Counted from the stretch's first letter, positions 1-9,836 are shown. The stretch: DNA of 64,000 nt from Polaribacter sp. IC073 (GCF_007997075.1 NZ_VORS01000001.1:372001-436000); one strand, 5' to 3'. The notes: generated by a model not told the origin, from the letters alone. Numbers and translations: made by a program.

Positions 1-2
1 AT

Positions 3-92
3 GCTTGGAAAGTATACATGAGAAGACAAACAAATACTATTAATTATTCTGATGAGTTGCCTTTAGCACAAGGAATAAAGTTCGATTTGTAA
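3..92 (+). CDS. C-terminal end of an unidentified protein (partial)
   Basis: An open frame runs in from the window edge and ends at a TAA at 90-92, followed by a strong terminator at 120-145. The visible residues end in YSDELPLAQGIKFDL. I do not recognise the family. The same ending recurs in degenerate form at about 852-941 (YSDELSLEQGIKFNL), so the frame was protein-coding and has a decayed relative 0.85 kb away. The start and most of the gene lie outside the window. Confidence 0.55.
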   Translation, partial: AWKVYMRRQTNTINYSDELPLAQGIKFDL

Positions 93-119
93 ACTGATTC
101 TTATTATTTAACAATAAAA

Positions 120-145
120 ACCATCTCAATTGAGGTGGTTTTTTT
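120..145 (+). terminator. Rho-independent terminator
   Basis: An 8-bp stem (120-127 with 132-139, one G-U pair) around an AATT loop is followed by a T-run to 145. It lies 28 bp after the stop of the partial gene at the left edge and closes that transcript before the cyclophilin gene. Confidence 0.8.
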
Positions 146-205
146 GTTTGAAGAAGGTAATTAAAGTATTATGTCTATTTTTATGTGCACAAAAATAAAT
201 TATTT

Positions 206-805
206 ATGAAAAAAATTATTTACTTATTTATTATGCTAGGCATGTTATCATGTAAATCAGAAAAAACATACGATGTCGGTCAGATTATAACGCCAAAAGG
301 AGAAATTCTAATTTGGTTACATGATGAAACACCAAATCACAAAGCAAGTTTTACACAATTAGCAAATGATGGCTATTGGGAAAATTATACATTTAATCGT
401 GTAATTCCAAATTTCGTTGCTCAAGGCGGGTGCCCAGATACACCTGAAGGTTTTACAGACCCTGAGTATTTATTAGAACCAGAATTTAATGATAAATTAG
501 TTCATGAATATGGTGCTGTAGGTGCTGGTAGAGATGACAACCCGAAAAAACTTTCTGCTAGATGTCAGTTTTACATTGTTCATAATAAAGAAGGTTTAAG
601 TAGGTTAGATGGTGATTATACCATTTTCGGGAAAGTAATTAAGGGTATGGATATTGTAGCTGCCATTATAAATGTACAACGCGATTCTACAAACACACCA
701 CTTACAGCTATTTCACTAAATGTAAATATGATTAAAATGAAAACGTCTGAATTGGAAAAAGTGTATCCAAAAGGGATGAATCATTTAACCAAAGCAATGC
801 TTTAA
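206..805 (+). CDS. Cyclophilin-type peptidyl-prolyl isomerase lipoprotein
   Basis: Predicted proline cis-trans isomerase that helps proteins fold in the cell envelope. The N-terminus is a lipoprotein signal (MKKIIYLFIMLGMLSC), with a lipobox ending at Cys16. The rest is a single cyclophilin domain: the FNRVIPNFVAQGG stretch carries the catalytic Arg and the Phe/Gln pocket residues, and GAVGAGRDDNPKKLSARCQFYI matches the second half of the active site. I chose the ATG at 206 because the upstream GTG at 185 would put charged residues ahead of the signal peptide. It is a lone gene, with a terminator just upstream and a degenerate repeat of the previous gene's end downstream. Confidence 0.9.
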   Translation: MKKIIYLFIMLGMLSCKSEKTYDVGQIITPKGEILIWLHDETPNHKASFTQLANDGYWENYTFNRVIPNFVAQGGCPDTPEGFTDPEYLLEPEFNDKLVHEYGAVGAGRDDNPKKLSARCQFYIVHNKEGLSRLDGDYTIFGKVIKGMDIVAAIINVQRDSTNTPLTAISLNVNMIKMKTSELEKVYPKGMNHLTKAML

Positions 806-851
806 CATCCTTGGAAAAAGAAACTAGTAATGAATGTAAATTCTAGACCTG

Positions 852-941
852 ATGCTTGACATATACGTTAGGAAACATAAAAATACTATTAGTTATTCTG
901 ATGAGTTGTCTTTAGAACAAGGAATTAAATTCAATTTATAA
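852..941 (+). pseudogene. Degenerate C-terminal remnant, paralogue of the left-edge gene
   Basis: Read in the frame ending at the TAA at 939-941, this gives a peptide ending NTISYSDELSLEQGIKFNL, which aligns residue by residue with the end of the partial gene at 3-92 (NTINYSDELPLAQGIKFDL). The DNA similarity reaches back to an ATGCTTG shared by both copies, with a 2-bp length difference that shifts the frame. No promoter, signal or body of the gene is present. It is best read as the leftover tail of a duplicated gene. Confidence 0.6.
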
Positions 942-1192
942 ATATCATCTTGTAAATTTCAATCTAATGGAAGTAGAGGAATTATTTTAAATTTTACAAA
1001 TAAAAAATTACCGTTAAGCTCAGTGCTATTCAACTTCATTCTACTGTTTTTACAATAGGTTGTTTTTAAACACCTAGCTTCTCTAAACGAAGCGTACAGT
1101 GTGGAGAATACATTTTAATACCCGCTTCTTTTGTTAAGAATAAGTTCTTGTGCTAAAACGAATGAAGCAACAATTTTTTTTTTAAAATGGAT

Positions 1193-1226
1193 GCAAAAAA
1201 AAAGACTGGAATAAACCAGTCTTTTT
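1193..1226 (-). terminator. Terminator of the atp operon
   Basis: A 9-bp perfect stem (1201-1209 with 1216-1224) surrounds a 6-nt loop. On the minus strand it is followed by a long T-run (complement of the A-run at 1193-1203). It lies about 25 bp beyond the atpG stop codon. Confidence 0.85.
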
Positions 1227-1249
1227 AAATATTATAAATTTTATATAAC

Positions 1250-2116
1250 TTAATTTTTTAAAGCTTCTGCTCCACCAACAATTTCTAAAATTTCATTGGT
1301 AATAGCTGCTTGACGTGCTTTGTTATAAGTCAACAATAAATCGTCTCTTAAATCGGTTGCGTTGTCTGTTGCTTTGTGCATTGCAGTCATTCTTGCTCCG
1401 TGTTCTGAAGCAAAACTATCTCTTAATGCTTTATATAATTGAGTTTTTAAAGATTTAGGAATCAAAGCTTCCACAATTTCTTCTTTAGAAGGCTCAAAAA
1501 TATAATCAGAATTAGCTGCATTTACATCTCCACCTTCAATAGGTTTAATAGGTAAAAATTGCTCTACTTGTGGCAATTGTGTTGCTGCATTCTTAAATTG
1601 ATTGTAAACAAGTTCTATTTTGTCATAAGTACCATCAACATATAGTTCCATTAACTTTTCTGCAACTGCTGCTACATTATCAAAAGTTAAATCGTCGAAA
1701 ATATCATTTCTAGTTGCAACAATGTTATATTGTTTAGACAAAACATCACCACCTTTCTTACCGATCGCAAATAAATCTACTTCAACATCACTGTATTTTT
1801 CTTCGATTGTTCTTACAGTTGTTTTAGTGATAGAAGAATTAAAACCTCCACATAAACCTCTATTAGAAGTAATAACCACTAATAAAACCTTAGAAATTTC
1901 TCTCTCTTTAGAATAGGTTCCACCAACATCACCTTCTGAAGTTGCACTTAAATTTTGCAACAATTCAGTTAGTTTAGATGAATATGGTCTCATTGCCGTA
2001 ATTGCATCTTGTGCTTTTTTCAATTTTGCAGCAGATACCATTTTCATGGCAGATGTAATCTGCATTGTTGATTTAATAGAAGTAATTCTATTACGTATTT
2101 CTTTTAAGTTTGCCAT
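1250..2116 (-). CDS. atpG: ATP synthase F1 subunit gamma
   Basis: Central rotor shaft of F1, turning inside the alpha3-beta3 ring. At 288 residues it has normal length. The N-terminal helix (MANLKEIRNRITSIKSTMQI) and the C-terminal helix (RQAAITNEILEIVGGAEAL) are the conserved coiled-coil ends of the gamma family, and the middle carries the conserved TSNRGLCGGFN. It is the last gene of the operon: atpA lies 49 bp upstream across a small palindrome, and a terminator follows. The beta and epsilon genes (atpD, atpC) are not in this window; in Bacteroidota they usually form a separate operon. Confidence 0.98.
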   Translation of the reverse strand: MANLKEIRNRITSIKSTMQITSAMKMVSAAKLKKAQDAITAMRPYSSKLTELLQNLSATSEGDVGGTYSKEREISKVLLVVITSNRGLCGGFNSSITKTTVRTIEEKYSDVEVDLFAIGKKGGDVLSKQYNIVATRNDIFDDLTFDNVAAVAEKLMELYVDGTYDKIELVYNQFKNAATQLPQVEQFLPIKPIEGGDVNAANSDYIFEPSKEEIVEALIPKSLKTQLYKALRDSFASEHGARMTAMHKATDNATDLRDDLLLTYNKARQAAITNEILEIVGGAEALKN

Positions 2117-2133
2117 GCTATTGGAATTTTGAA

Positions 2134-2153
2134 ATTCCCGCTTTCACGGGAAT
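2134..2153. repeat. Small palindrome between atpA and atpG
   Basis: ATTCCCG and CGGGAAT face each other around a 6-nt loop in the 49-bp gap between atpA and atpG. It looks like the short GATTCCCGC...GCGGGAATC palindromes often scattered between flavobacterial genes. Having no T-run, it is more likely a dispersed repeat or an mRNA-stabilising hairpin than a terminator. Confidence 0.6.
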
Positions 2154-2165
2154 CACAACTATATG

Positions 2166-3743
2166 TTAAGCAAAATGCTTCGATATTTTTTCAGCTGCTG
2201 CTTCTAAGACAGCAATAGTTTCTGGTGTTAATTTACCAGATTTCAATACATCTAAAGTATCTCTATGTTTTGCGTTTAAGTATTCGATATATTCTTTTTC
2301 GAATTTCTTTACTTGGTTTACAGGAACATCTCTTAATAAGTTCTTAGAACCAGCATAGATAATTGCAATTTGATCTTCTACAGAGAAAGGATCATTTTGT
2401 GCTTGTTTTAAAATTTCAACATTACGTTGTCCTTTAGAAATAACACTCATTGTTGCAGCATCTAAATCTGAACCAAACTTAGCAAACGCTTCTAGTTCAC
2501 GATACTGCGCTTGATCTAATTTTAAAGTACCAGATACTTTTTTCATTGCTTTAATCTGAGCGTTACCACCAACACGAGATACAGAAATACCTACGTTAAT
2601 TGCTGGACGAACACCAGAGTTAAATAAATCTCCATCTAAGAAAATTTGACCATCTGTAATCGAAATTACGTTTGTTGGAATGTATGCTGATACATCACCT
2701 GCTTGTGTTTCAATAATTGGCAATGCAGTTAAAGAACCTCCACCTTTTACAATTCCTTTCATAGAATCTGGTAAATCGTTCATTTCACTTGCTATCTTGT
2801 CATCATTAATAACTTTTGCAGCTCTTTCTAATAATCTTGAGTGTAAGTAAAATACATCTCCTGGATATGCTTCACGCCCCGGTGGTCTTCTTAATAATAA
2901 AGAAATTTCACGGTATGCAACTGCTTGTTTAGATAAATCATCAAAAACAATTAAGGCTGGTCTACCAGTATCTCTAAAAAATTCTCCAATTGCAGCTCCA
3001 GCAAATGGTGCATATACTTGCATTGCTGCAGGATCTGATGCATTTGCTGCTACGATTGTAGTATACGCCATTGCGCCTTTTTCTTCTAACATATTTGCAA
3101 TTGCTGCAACTGTAGAAGCTTTCTGACCGATAGCTACATATATACAATATACTGTTTCACCAGCATCGTAAAATTCTTTTTGATTTAAAATAGTATCTAA
3201 AGCAACGGTAGATTTACCTGTTTGTCTGTCTCCAATGATTAACTCACGTTGACCTCTACCAACAGGAATCATTGCATCAATAGATTTAATACCAGTTTGT
3301 AATGGTTCTGTAACCGGCTCTCTATAGATAACACCTGGCGCTCTGCGCTCTAAAGGCATTTCATAAGTAGTTCCTTCAATCGGTCCTTTACCATCGATAG
3401 GATTCCCTAAAGTATCTACAACACGTCCTACAATTCCTTCACCTGTTTTTAAAGAAGCAATTCTTTCTGTACGTTTTACCGTAGAACCTTCTCTAATTGC
3501 AGTTGATGCACCTAATAATACAACACCTACGTTGTCTTCTTCTAAGTTTAATACGATACCTTCTAATCCGTCTTCGAATTGTACTAGCTCACCATATTGA
3601 ACATTAGATAGACCGTAAACACGTGCGATACCATCACCTACTTGTAAAACAGTTCCTACTTCGTTTAAAGTAGCTTTCGTTTCGAAATTTGTTAACTGTT
3701 GCTTTAAAATTGCTGAAACTTCAGCTGGTTTAATACTTGCCAT
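2166..3743 (-). CDS. atpA: ATP synthase F1 subunit alpha
   Basis: Non-catalytic nucleotide-binding subunit of F1. At 525 residues it is slightly longer than the E. coli protein (513). The Walker A motif GDRQTGKS is at residues 171-178, and the family signature around [14 protein letters not shown] is intact. The start ATG lies 21 bp after the atpH stop, in the usual H-A-G order. Nothing looks truncated or altered, and codon use matches the neighbours. Confidence 0.99.
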   Translation of the reverse strand: MASIKPAEVSAILKQQLTNFETKATLNEVGTVLQVGDGIARVYGLSNVQYGELVQFEDGLEGIVLNLEEDNVGVVLLGASTAIREGSTVKRTERIASLKTGEGIVGRVVDTLGNPIDGKGPIEGTTYEMPLERRAPGVIYREPVTEPLQTGIKSIDAMIPVGRGQRELIIGDRQTGKSTVALDTILNQKEFYDAGETVYCIYVAIGQKASTVAAIANMLEEKGAMAYTTIVAANASDPAAMQVYAPFAGAAIGEFFRDTGRPALIVFDDLSKQAVAYREISLLLRRPPGREAYPGDVFYLHSRLLERAAKVINDDKIASEMNDLPDSMKGIVKGGGSLTALPIIETQAGDVSAYIPTNVISITDGQIFLDGDLFNSGVRPAINVGISVSRVGGNAQIKAMKKVSGTLKLDQAQYRELEAFAKFGSDLDAATMSVISKGQRNVEILKQAQNDPFSVEDQIAIIYAGSKNLLRDVPVNQVKKFEKEYIEYLNAKHRDTLDVLKSGKLTPETIAVLEAAAEKISKHFA

Positions 3744-3764
3744 CTTATATGATTTGATGTAAAA

Positions 3765-4322
3765 TTAAATTTTTGGAATGAAATGACTATTGTCAAATTC
3801 TTTTCTTAATTCGTTTAAATAATTAGAGATACTTGCGTCATATTGCACATCTCCAACACGTAAAATAAACCCTCCTAAAATAGCCGGATTTATAACATTT
3901 TCTAAATTTGCTTTTAGACCTGTTAAAGTTACAATTTTATCTAAAACTAACTTCTCTACCTCTTCAGTTAAAGCAACTGCTGTAGTTACCACGGCAACTT
4001 GTGTGTGCTTTAAGTGATCAAAAACAATTGCATATTTTAAAGCAATCGATTTTAACATTGCAATTCTCTTATTGTCTTTTAATAAGTGAAACATGCCTAA
4101 TGTAATGTTATTTACCTTACCGTCAAACAATGCATTTAGAACATTAATTTTGTCTGTTGCTTTAACAATAGGGCTTCTTAACATTACCTCTAAATCTTTA
4201 TTCTCTGCAATTGTAGCAGCTATTAATGACATATCATCATTAACTGCAAATTCAGACTTAGAGTCTGTTGCAAGATTTAAGATTGCTTTGGCGTAACGTA
4301 ATGCTGCTCTTCCGTCTTTCAT
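3765..4322 (-). CDS. atpH: ATP synthase F1 subunit delta
   Basis: Peripheral-stalk subunit joining F1 to the b dimer. At 185 residues it has the normal length. Features typical of the OSCP/delta family are the N-terminal six-helix domain (RYAKAILNLA near residue 9) and the C-terminal GGFILRVGDVQYDASISNYL region. It starts 6 bp after the atpF stop and lies 21 bp before atpA, consistent with tight co-translation. Confidence 0.97.
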   Translation of the reverse strand: MKDGRAALRYAKAILNLATDSKSEFAVNDDMSLIAATIAENKDLEVMLRSPIVKATDKINVLNALFDGKVNNITLGMFHLLKDNKRIAMLKSIALKYAIVFDHLKHTQVAVVTTAVALTEEVEKLVLDKIVTLTGLKANLENVINPAILGGFILRVGDVQYDASISNYLNELRKEFDNSHFIPKI

Positions 4323-4328
4323 TTATGC

Positions 4329-4829
4329 TTAATTTAAAGTAACATCCTTTAAGATTCCTTCAACTAATTCTAGTTGATCTTTCTTATTAGATAATTCTTT
4401 CTTAATTACAGTTTCTGCAATACCAATAGACAATTCTGCAACGCTCTTTTTAATTTCGGCCAGTGCAGATTGCTTTTCTTGCTGAATAGATGCTTGTGCT
4501 TTTTCTATTAAAGCAGAAGTAACTTCTTTTGCATCTTCTTTCGCTTCAGAAATTATACTGTCTTTAATTTCTCTAGCTTCCTTCATCATTGCATCTCTTT
4601 CTGCTCTAGCTTCTTTGATTAACCTATCATTATCTGCTTGCAAATTCTGCATTTCTTTACGTGCATTTTCAGCAGCTTTTAAGGCATCTTCAATACCTGT
4701 TTCTCTTTCTTCTAATGAATTTAAAATTGGCTTCCAAGCAAATTTTTTCATCAAAAATAATAAAATTATTAAGATAACAAGTTGCATAAAGAACAACCCT
4801 GGTGAAAAATCGTTTAATAAAGTTTCCAT
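4329..4829 (-). CDS. atpF: ATP synthase F0 subunit b
   Basis: Stator subunit anchoring F1 to the membrane ring. At 166 residues it has one N-terminal membrane helix (about residues 10-27, FFMQLVILIILLFLMKKFAW) and then a long charged, alanine- and glutamate-rich coiled coil to the end, as in all b subunits. It lies 98 bp downstream of atpE. The single b gene implies a homodimer. Confidence 0.97.
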   Translation of the reverse strand: METLLNDFSPGLFFMQLVILIILLFLMKKFAWKPILNSLEERETGIEDALKAAENARKEMQNLQADNDRLIKEARAERDAMMKEAREIKDSIISEAKEDAKEVTSALIEKAQASIQQEKQSALAEIKKSVAELSIGIAETVIKKELSNKKDQLELVEGILKDVTLN

Positions 4830-4927
4830 TCTATAAACTAATTATATTGTTTTTTTGTTTAATTTAAAAACACCTTCTGTAACCAACCGTTACAGAAAAG
4901 TGTTTTTGTTCTTTTTTTAGGAAATTA

Positions 4928-5128
<201 letters not shown>

Positions 5129-5187
5129 TTAAATATATTAATTAAACAAATTCTAATTCTCTTCTATACTCAACTTTCGTTAAGATT

Positions 5188-6321
5188 TTAATGATGCTCG
5201 TGTTCTTCAACAGCCATCCCAATAAATAACGATGATAACATCGTAAAAATAAATGCTTGTAAAAAGGCTACTAAAATTTCAATAACCATGATAAACAAAG
5301 CCAATGCTAAAGATATTCCTGTAGATGCTACGGGACCGAATGCTTCTTTTAATGTTACCATTAATGCAATTAAACTCATAACTACAAAGTGACCTGCTGT
5401 AATATTTGCAAACAAACGCACCAATAATGAGAATGGCTTAATTAAAATAAAACCTGCCAATTCTATTATTGCTAATATTGGTCTTAAAATATAAGGTACA
5501 CCTGGCATCCATAATGTATGTGCCCAAAAATCTCTAGTACCATTTGTTAAGTAAATTACCATTGTAAATAATGCCAAACAAACTGTTACTGCTATTTGCC
5601 CTGTTACATTAAAACCTAATGGAGTTAAGCCTAATAAGTTCAAAATCCAAATAAAGAAAAACACCGTTAATAAAAAGCTCATGAACTTTTTATATTTCTT
5701 TTCGCCTATATTTGGTCTTGCTATTTCGTCTCTAACGTAAATAACTAGAGGTTCTAAAACACGTCCGAAACCTTTTGGCACTTCTCTTGTTTTGTATTGT
5801 TTTGCTAATCTAGAGAATCCTAAAAACATTAAAAGACCTGCAAATAAAATACCTACAACGCTTTTAGTAATTGAAAAATCTAGCGTTTTGTGTGCATTTG
5901 TTGCATGATGCGCTTCGTCAAAAGAAACAACGGTAGCTCCTTTATCTATTTCATAAATCTGGCTATGAATCTTCGCGAATTTTAATCCTTTCTTCTCTAC
6001 AATTACATGACCATCATCATTATGATGAAATTCTGATGACATAAAAGCAACCAAACCTTCACTTGACCAAATAATTACTGGTAAAGAAAACCCAAAGTGC
6101 TTTCTTTCTCCTGAATCTGTCGAATACGAGAAAAACGTAAAGTCGTGAGAGTCTTTAAGGTGATGTTTAATATAAGCCTTTACTTCTGCTTGAGTATTTA
6201 CTTGACCACCGTCTTTTTGGGGATGGTCTTTTCTGTCTGCTTCTGATGCAAAAGTTGTACTTGTAATAACCGCTATTACTGCTATTGTAAGAAACCTGAT
6301 TGTTTTTTGTGCAATCTTCAT
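5188..6321 (-). CDS. atpB: ATP synthase F0 subunit a (long Bacteroidota form)
   Basis: Stator half-channel subunit. At 377 residues it is about 100 longer than E. coli subunit a. The first ~25 residues look like a cleavable signal peptide ending near TTFASEA, followed by a ~125-residue extracytoplasmic region rich in His, Asp and Lys, and only then the membrane core. The core holds the essential Arg motif (LLVRLFANITAGHF). The extended form is typical of Bacteroidota. It is the first of the six structural F0F1 genes here, with small membrane proteins just upstream. Confidence 0.96.
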   Translation of the reverse strand: MKIAQKTIRFLTIAVIAVITSTTFASEADRKDHPQKDGGQVNTQAEVKAYIKHHLKDSHDFTFFSYSTDSGERKHFGFSLPVIIWSSEGLVAFMSSEFHHNDDGHVIVEKKGLKFAKIHSQIYEIDKGATVVSFDEAHHATNAHKTLDFSITKSVVGILFAGLLMFLGFSRLAKQYKTREVPKGFGRVLEPLVIYVRDEIARPNIGEKKYKKFMSFLLTVFFFIWILNLLGLTPLGFNVTGQIAVTVCLALFTMVIYLTNGTRDFWAHTLWMPGVPYILRPILAIIELAGFILIKPFSLLVRLFANITAGHFVVMSLIALMVTLKEAFGPVASTGISLALALFIMVIEILVAFLQAFIFTMLSSLFIGMAVEEHEHH

Positions 6322-6399
6322 TGTAAAAATACGCTTTCTAAATTCGCCGCAAAGGTACGCAATAATTCAAAAGTACAAACTTTTTTTTAAAAATAAAAT

Positions 6400-6789
6400 T
6401 TAATGCTTTCTGTTCATTATTTTCACAACAAAAAACACTTCTGTTAATAAAAAAATAAATGTCGGCACTAACAGTGATAGTTTTGCAGCTGTTGCTAAGT
6501 TTTCCCCTTTAATTATAGCTTGATAAAAGGTTGCCGAAAACAACACTATTTTTATTAACATGGTTCCTAAGTATATAAAACCTAGTTGCTCTAGCAACTT
6601 ATTAACAGTATGTAAGAGTACTATATTAATACAAACTAGTATAGAAAAACCTGCATGGAATTGGTACAATTTCTTTATGGAAAAAGGAACAGTTATTCCT
6701 ATATTTTCTAAAATTTCGGTATGTATAAACACGCCAACAAAATATAAGGCAATAAAAACTAAAAGTATGCTTAAAACCCTTTTAATCAT
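6400..6789 (-). CDS. Four-helix membrane protein upstream of atpB (DUF6168-like)
   Basis: A 129-residue protein with four predicted membrane helices (about residues 5-22, 45-65, 72-92 and 104-124) and few charged residues. It resembles small membrane proteins annotated DUF6168 at this place in flavobacteria; that name is from memory. It overlaps the AtpZ-like gene by 8 bp and lies 78 bp before atpB. The position matches AtpI, the c-ring assembly factor of other bacteria, so an assembly role is plausible but unproven. Confidence 0.7.
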   Translation of the reverse strand: MIKRVLSILLVFIALYFVGVFIHTEILENIGITVPFSIKKLYQFHAGFSILVCINIVLLHTVNKLLEQLGFIYLGTMLIKIVLFSATFYQAIIKGENLATAAKLSLLVPTFIFLLTEVFFVVKIMNRKH

Positions 6790-7000
6790 TTATTTTATTT
6801 GCTTGTTTAATAAGTGCATATGTTGCTATGAAAACAGCAATTAGAGTAATTGTTGCCGTTAAAAAAGTAGTTGTAAATTTTTTATCTAACCATTCTCCTA
6901 ATAGAAAACCTAAATAAATAGTCAACCCCATTTGCAAACCTGCTCCAGAAAGTTGAATCGCTTTATTAAGCGGTTTTTTCTGCGTATTTTTTTGTTTCAT
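6782..7000 (-). CDS. AtpZ/AtpI-family small membrane protein
   Basis: A 72-residue protein with two membrane helices (about residues 17-36 and 45-64) separated by GEWLDKKF, the typical pattern of the AtpZ/AtpI family (old names: F0F1-ATPase subunit, DUF). Members sit at the head of atp operons and assist F0 assembly or Mg2+ supply. It overlaps the bactofilin gene upstream by 35 bp and the next gene by 8 bp, so the four frames are translationally linked. Confidence 0.85.
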   Translation of the reverse strand: MKQKNTQKKPLNKAIQLSGAGLQMGLTIYLGFLLGEWLDKKFTTTFLTATITLIAVFIATYALIKQANKIND

Positions 7001-7391
7001 GTGCTTTGTTTAATTCTTTTAAAGCTCCTTTCATTGCACAGGTTGCATTAAATGTTGCTCCTGGCTCTATAGATAGTTTACCTATAACAACGTCTCCAGA
7101 TATGTTTGCAGTCGCTTTTATTGTTAATGTGTTTGCTACAGAAAGTTGGCCAGAAAACGCACCTTCTATATCTGCGTTTGCACATTCTACATTCCCTTTA
7201 ATTAAACCTTCTACACCAATAATAACTCTACCTTTAGTTTTTAAAATCCCTTCTAAAACACCATCAATTCTAAAGTCTCCGTCTGATGTAATATCTCCTA
7301 CAAATGTTGAGTTTTTTGCAATAACGTTTCTTTCCATAGTTCTAGGTTTTCCTTTTTGCATTTCTTGTTTCTTATCCTTATTTTTAAACAT
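6966..7391 (-). CDS. Bactofilin family cytoskeletal protein
   Basis: A 141-residue protein with a short disordered, lysine-rich N-terminus (about 1-20), then the repeated short beta strands of the bactofilin beta-helix (residues ~25-115, with glycines recurring about every 6-8 residues: GDITSDGDFRIDGVLEG, KGRVIIGVEGLIKGN). Bactofilins polymerise without nucleotides and scaffold envelope proteins. It lies 2 bp after sprE and overlaps the AtpZ-like gene, in one transcription unit with both. Its partner here is unknown. Confidence 0.9.
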   Translation of the reverse strand: MFKNKDKKQEMQKGKPRTMERNVIAKNSTFVGDITSDGDFRIDGVLEGILKTKGRVIIGVEGLIKGNVECANADIEGAFSGQLSVANTLTIKATANISGDVVIGKLSIEPGATFNATCAMKGALKELNKAHETKKYAEKTA

Positions 7392-7393
7392 AA

Positions 7394-9619
7394 CTATCTG
7401 TTTAATTGTTTTAAGATTTCCTTTGCTTTCTCCCCTTCTTCTGTATTTCCATAGTTAATTGCTACAAATTCTAATGCTTCTTTATAAATTTCTTTATCTA
7501 AATATTTGCCAATTGCATAGGCTTTTAAAAGCTCGAATTTCGGTTTTAGTTTAGAGTTGGTAATTGTTGGTAACGCTTTATTTATATTTACTAAAACTTC
7601 TTTGTACGCTCCTTTTTTATATAAATAGTATAATTTCTTATAACTTTCTTCGATCTCATTTACCTTTTCATCTTCTTCAAATTTTTTCTCAGGATTTTTT
7701 ATAATTTGAGCGAAAACTGTAGTAGCATATTTTGTAAGGATTACATCTTTATAAATAGTAGCTTTTTCTATTTCACCTAAATCTTTATAAACCTGGTATA
7801 AATGCCAGTTAATTGGAAGCACTAATTCTTTTCTTGGGTTTAATTCGGCTACTCTTTCTAATCTTTTGATTGCTAAACCCGGATTCTTAAACTGCTCTTT
7901 ATAAATTAAACCTAATTCATATAAAGCCTGATTTCTATCAATCTTTAAAGTATCTATTTTTTGTTTTTCTGTTGGAATAGTTTCTAGATAACTAGCCAAA
8001 TCATACCTGGTATCTTTTACAACAATTGCTACAGAATCTTTATCTACACCACCAAAAGTTTCACTTGCAGACCAACGCCAATTATCTTCTAACTTTCTAT
8101 CTCCCCAAATTTTCTGAAATTCCGTTTTACCAAAACCGAGCGTTTGAGTATTGTAAAAATACCATTTCCCTTTATTTGCCGATTGTAAAAAACCTGTTGT
8201 ACTGCCGAAAGAAATCTGATTTAATCTTAACTGCGCAGCTTCTTCATCCTTCTTTTTTAAGTCTTCTATATACTTTTGAAAAAATGCCTCTTGGGCTGTT
8301 TTAGACAAAGATGCAATTCTAACAATACTATCATTTACGGCAACTACCTCTTCAAACTTAATTAAAGAAGCTAAGTTTTTATATTTTCTTTTTACGCGCC
8401 TAACTCGCAAACTTAAAGTATCATTAGAAACATTTAAAACACTGTCATAATAACTACTTGCAAATTGGTATGCTGCGTTTTTAAAATACAAATCACCTAA
8501 GTTCTCATAAGTAAAACTCTTTTGTTTGTCCTCTCCGTATTCGGCTCTTAAAGACTTATTGTAATATTCTAAGGCTAGTGAAATGCTATCTTTTTTCTCA
8601 TGCAAAGCACCAACCTGATAATACAATTGATCTAAATAAGGTCTGTTGTCTCTATCTTTAATCAGTTTTAATAATTTCTTTAAAACACTAGATGAAAGCG
8701 AATCATTCGCTGCATTTTTTGCCAATTCTATATTTGCGTGAATTTTATATTTATAAGGCGCTTTTCTAAATGCTGTTAATTGATTGAACACTATTGCTGC
8801 AGAATCTTTTTTATTCTCATTGGCATATAACTGCCCCAGCACAAACATATTTCTTGCGGCTTGCGCTTTATTTTTTTGAGTTCTAATAGCTCGTGTTAAG
8901 TGGTTTTTCGCTTTTTGTAAACTGTCTGACTGCATATAAGCCATTGCCAAAGCAGTATTTGCTTGCTCCTTTATTTCGTCTGGTAAATCCACTTCTAAAG
9001 TATCTTTTACTACTAATAAAAGTTTTAAGGTTTCAATTGCAAATTCTTCATTATTCATTCTAATGTTTGCTTTTGCACGCCAAATTTTAGTTTCTGCAAT
9101 TAAATTTGCATCTGGGTAGTTTGCGATTACGTAATTAAAAGCCTCTACTGCTGGAACAAAACGCTGTGAATAATAACGTGCTTTTCCTAACAACAAATAA
9201 GCATCATCTATTTGACGGTTTCTCTCTAAACCATTAATGTTCATGCCATGTCTCTGAATTGCTTTTACTGCTTTTTCTTCTGCTTTTTCAAAAGGACCAG
9301 ATGGTTTATTTGTAGCTTCTTCGTTTTCATCTCCTCCAAAACCTGCTCCAGGACCATTATTTTTAAAAGTGGGTGCCACAATTTTACGATCATCAAAGAC
9401 AATTGGTTCTATGGGTAATTGCTGAAACCAATCGTCTTTATAACCTTGATTAATAGCTTCAATTCCTTTTTCAAAAGCTTCTTCACCGTTAAATAAAATA
9501 TTAAAATGCGATGTTAATGCATGGTAATTTCTACTAAGAACAGTATCTTTTTTGGTGCTACAAGCATAGGCTGTTAAGAGAATAACAGTAAAAAGAAGTA
9601 TTTTTTTGATGTGTTTCAT
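7394..9619 (-). CDS. sprE: SprE/PorW type IX secretion lipoprotein with TPR repeats
   Basis: Outer-membrane-associated lipoprotein required for type IX secretion and gliding motility in flavobacteria (PorW in Porphyromonas). At 741 residues it has a lipoprotein signal with Cys20 (AYAC), then the conserved LSRNYHALTSHFNILFNGEE start of the family, and many TPR-like helices through residues ~120-450 and ~560-740. It heads the minus-strand unit that continues into bactofilin and atp genes. I see no clear terminator between sprE and atpB, so co-transcription is possible. The next gene upstream (9837) is separated by 217 bp. Confidence 0.9.
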   Translation of the reverse strand: MKHIKKILLFTVILLTAYACSTKKDTVLSRNYHALTSHFNILFNGEEAFEKGIEAINQGYKDDWFQQLPIEPIVFDDRKIVAPTFKNNGPGAGFGGDENEEATNKPSGPFEKAEEKAVKAIQRHGMNINGLERNRQIDDAYLLLGKARYYSQRFVPAVEAFNYVIANYPDANLIAETKIWRAKANIRMNNEEFAIETLKLLLVVKDTLEVDLPDEIKEQANTALAMAYMQSDSLQKAKNHLTRAIRTQKNKAQAARNMFVLGQLYANENKKDSAAIVFNQLTAFRKAPYKYKIHANIELAKNAANDSLSSSVLKKLLKLIKDRDNRPYLDQLYYQVGALHEKKDSISLALEYYNKSLRAEYGEDKQKSFTYENLGDLYFKNAAYQFASSYYDSVLNVSNDTLSLRVRRVKRKYKNLASLIKFEEVVAVNDSIVRIASLSKTAQEAFFQKYIEDLKKKDEEAAQLRLNQISFGSTTGFLQSANKGKWYFYNTQTLGFGKTEFQKIWGDRKLEDNWRWSASETFGGVDKDSVAIVVKDTRYDLASYLETIPTEKQKIDTLKIDRNQALYELGLIYKEQFKNPGLAIKRLERVAELNPRKELVLPINWHLYQVYKDLGEIEKATIYKDVILTKYATTVFAQIIKNPEKKFEEDEKVNEIEESYKKLYYLYKKGAYKEVLVNINKALPTITNSKLKPKFELLKAYAIGKYLDKEIYKEALEFVAINYGNTEEGEKAKEILKQLNR

Positions 9620-9836
9620 AAATTAAAAAACTCTTATATCAAACTAATTTCTTATGAAAATAGTATAAGTAAGCATGTAAAAATAGTGATAAAATAAGAA
9701 TAGAGAGAAAAGTGAGTGATAATTGTGTTTTTTATCTCTTATTATTTTAAAATGAAACCTTTGTTCATTACTAGAAACAAGGCAACCGCTAATTAATAGA
9801 GAGATTGCTTTGTTCCTGCCAATGGCAATTATTTAC

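Larger units (their letters stand above)
806..1249. other. Intergenic region with gene remnant
   Basis: This 444-bp spacer between the cyclophilin gene and convergent atpG holds the degenerate copy of the left-edge gene end (852-941) and the atp operon terminator (1193-1226). The stretch 942-1190 shows no convincing frame, RNA or repeat. Confidence 0.6.
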
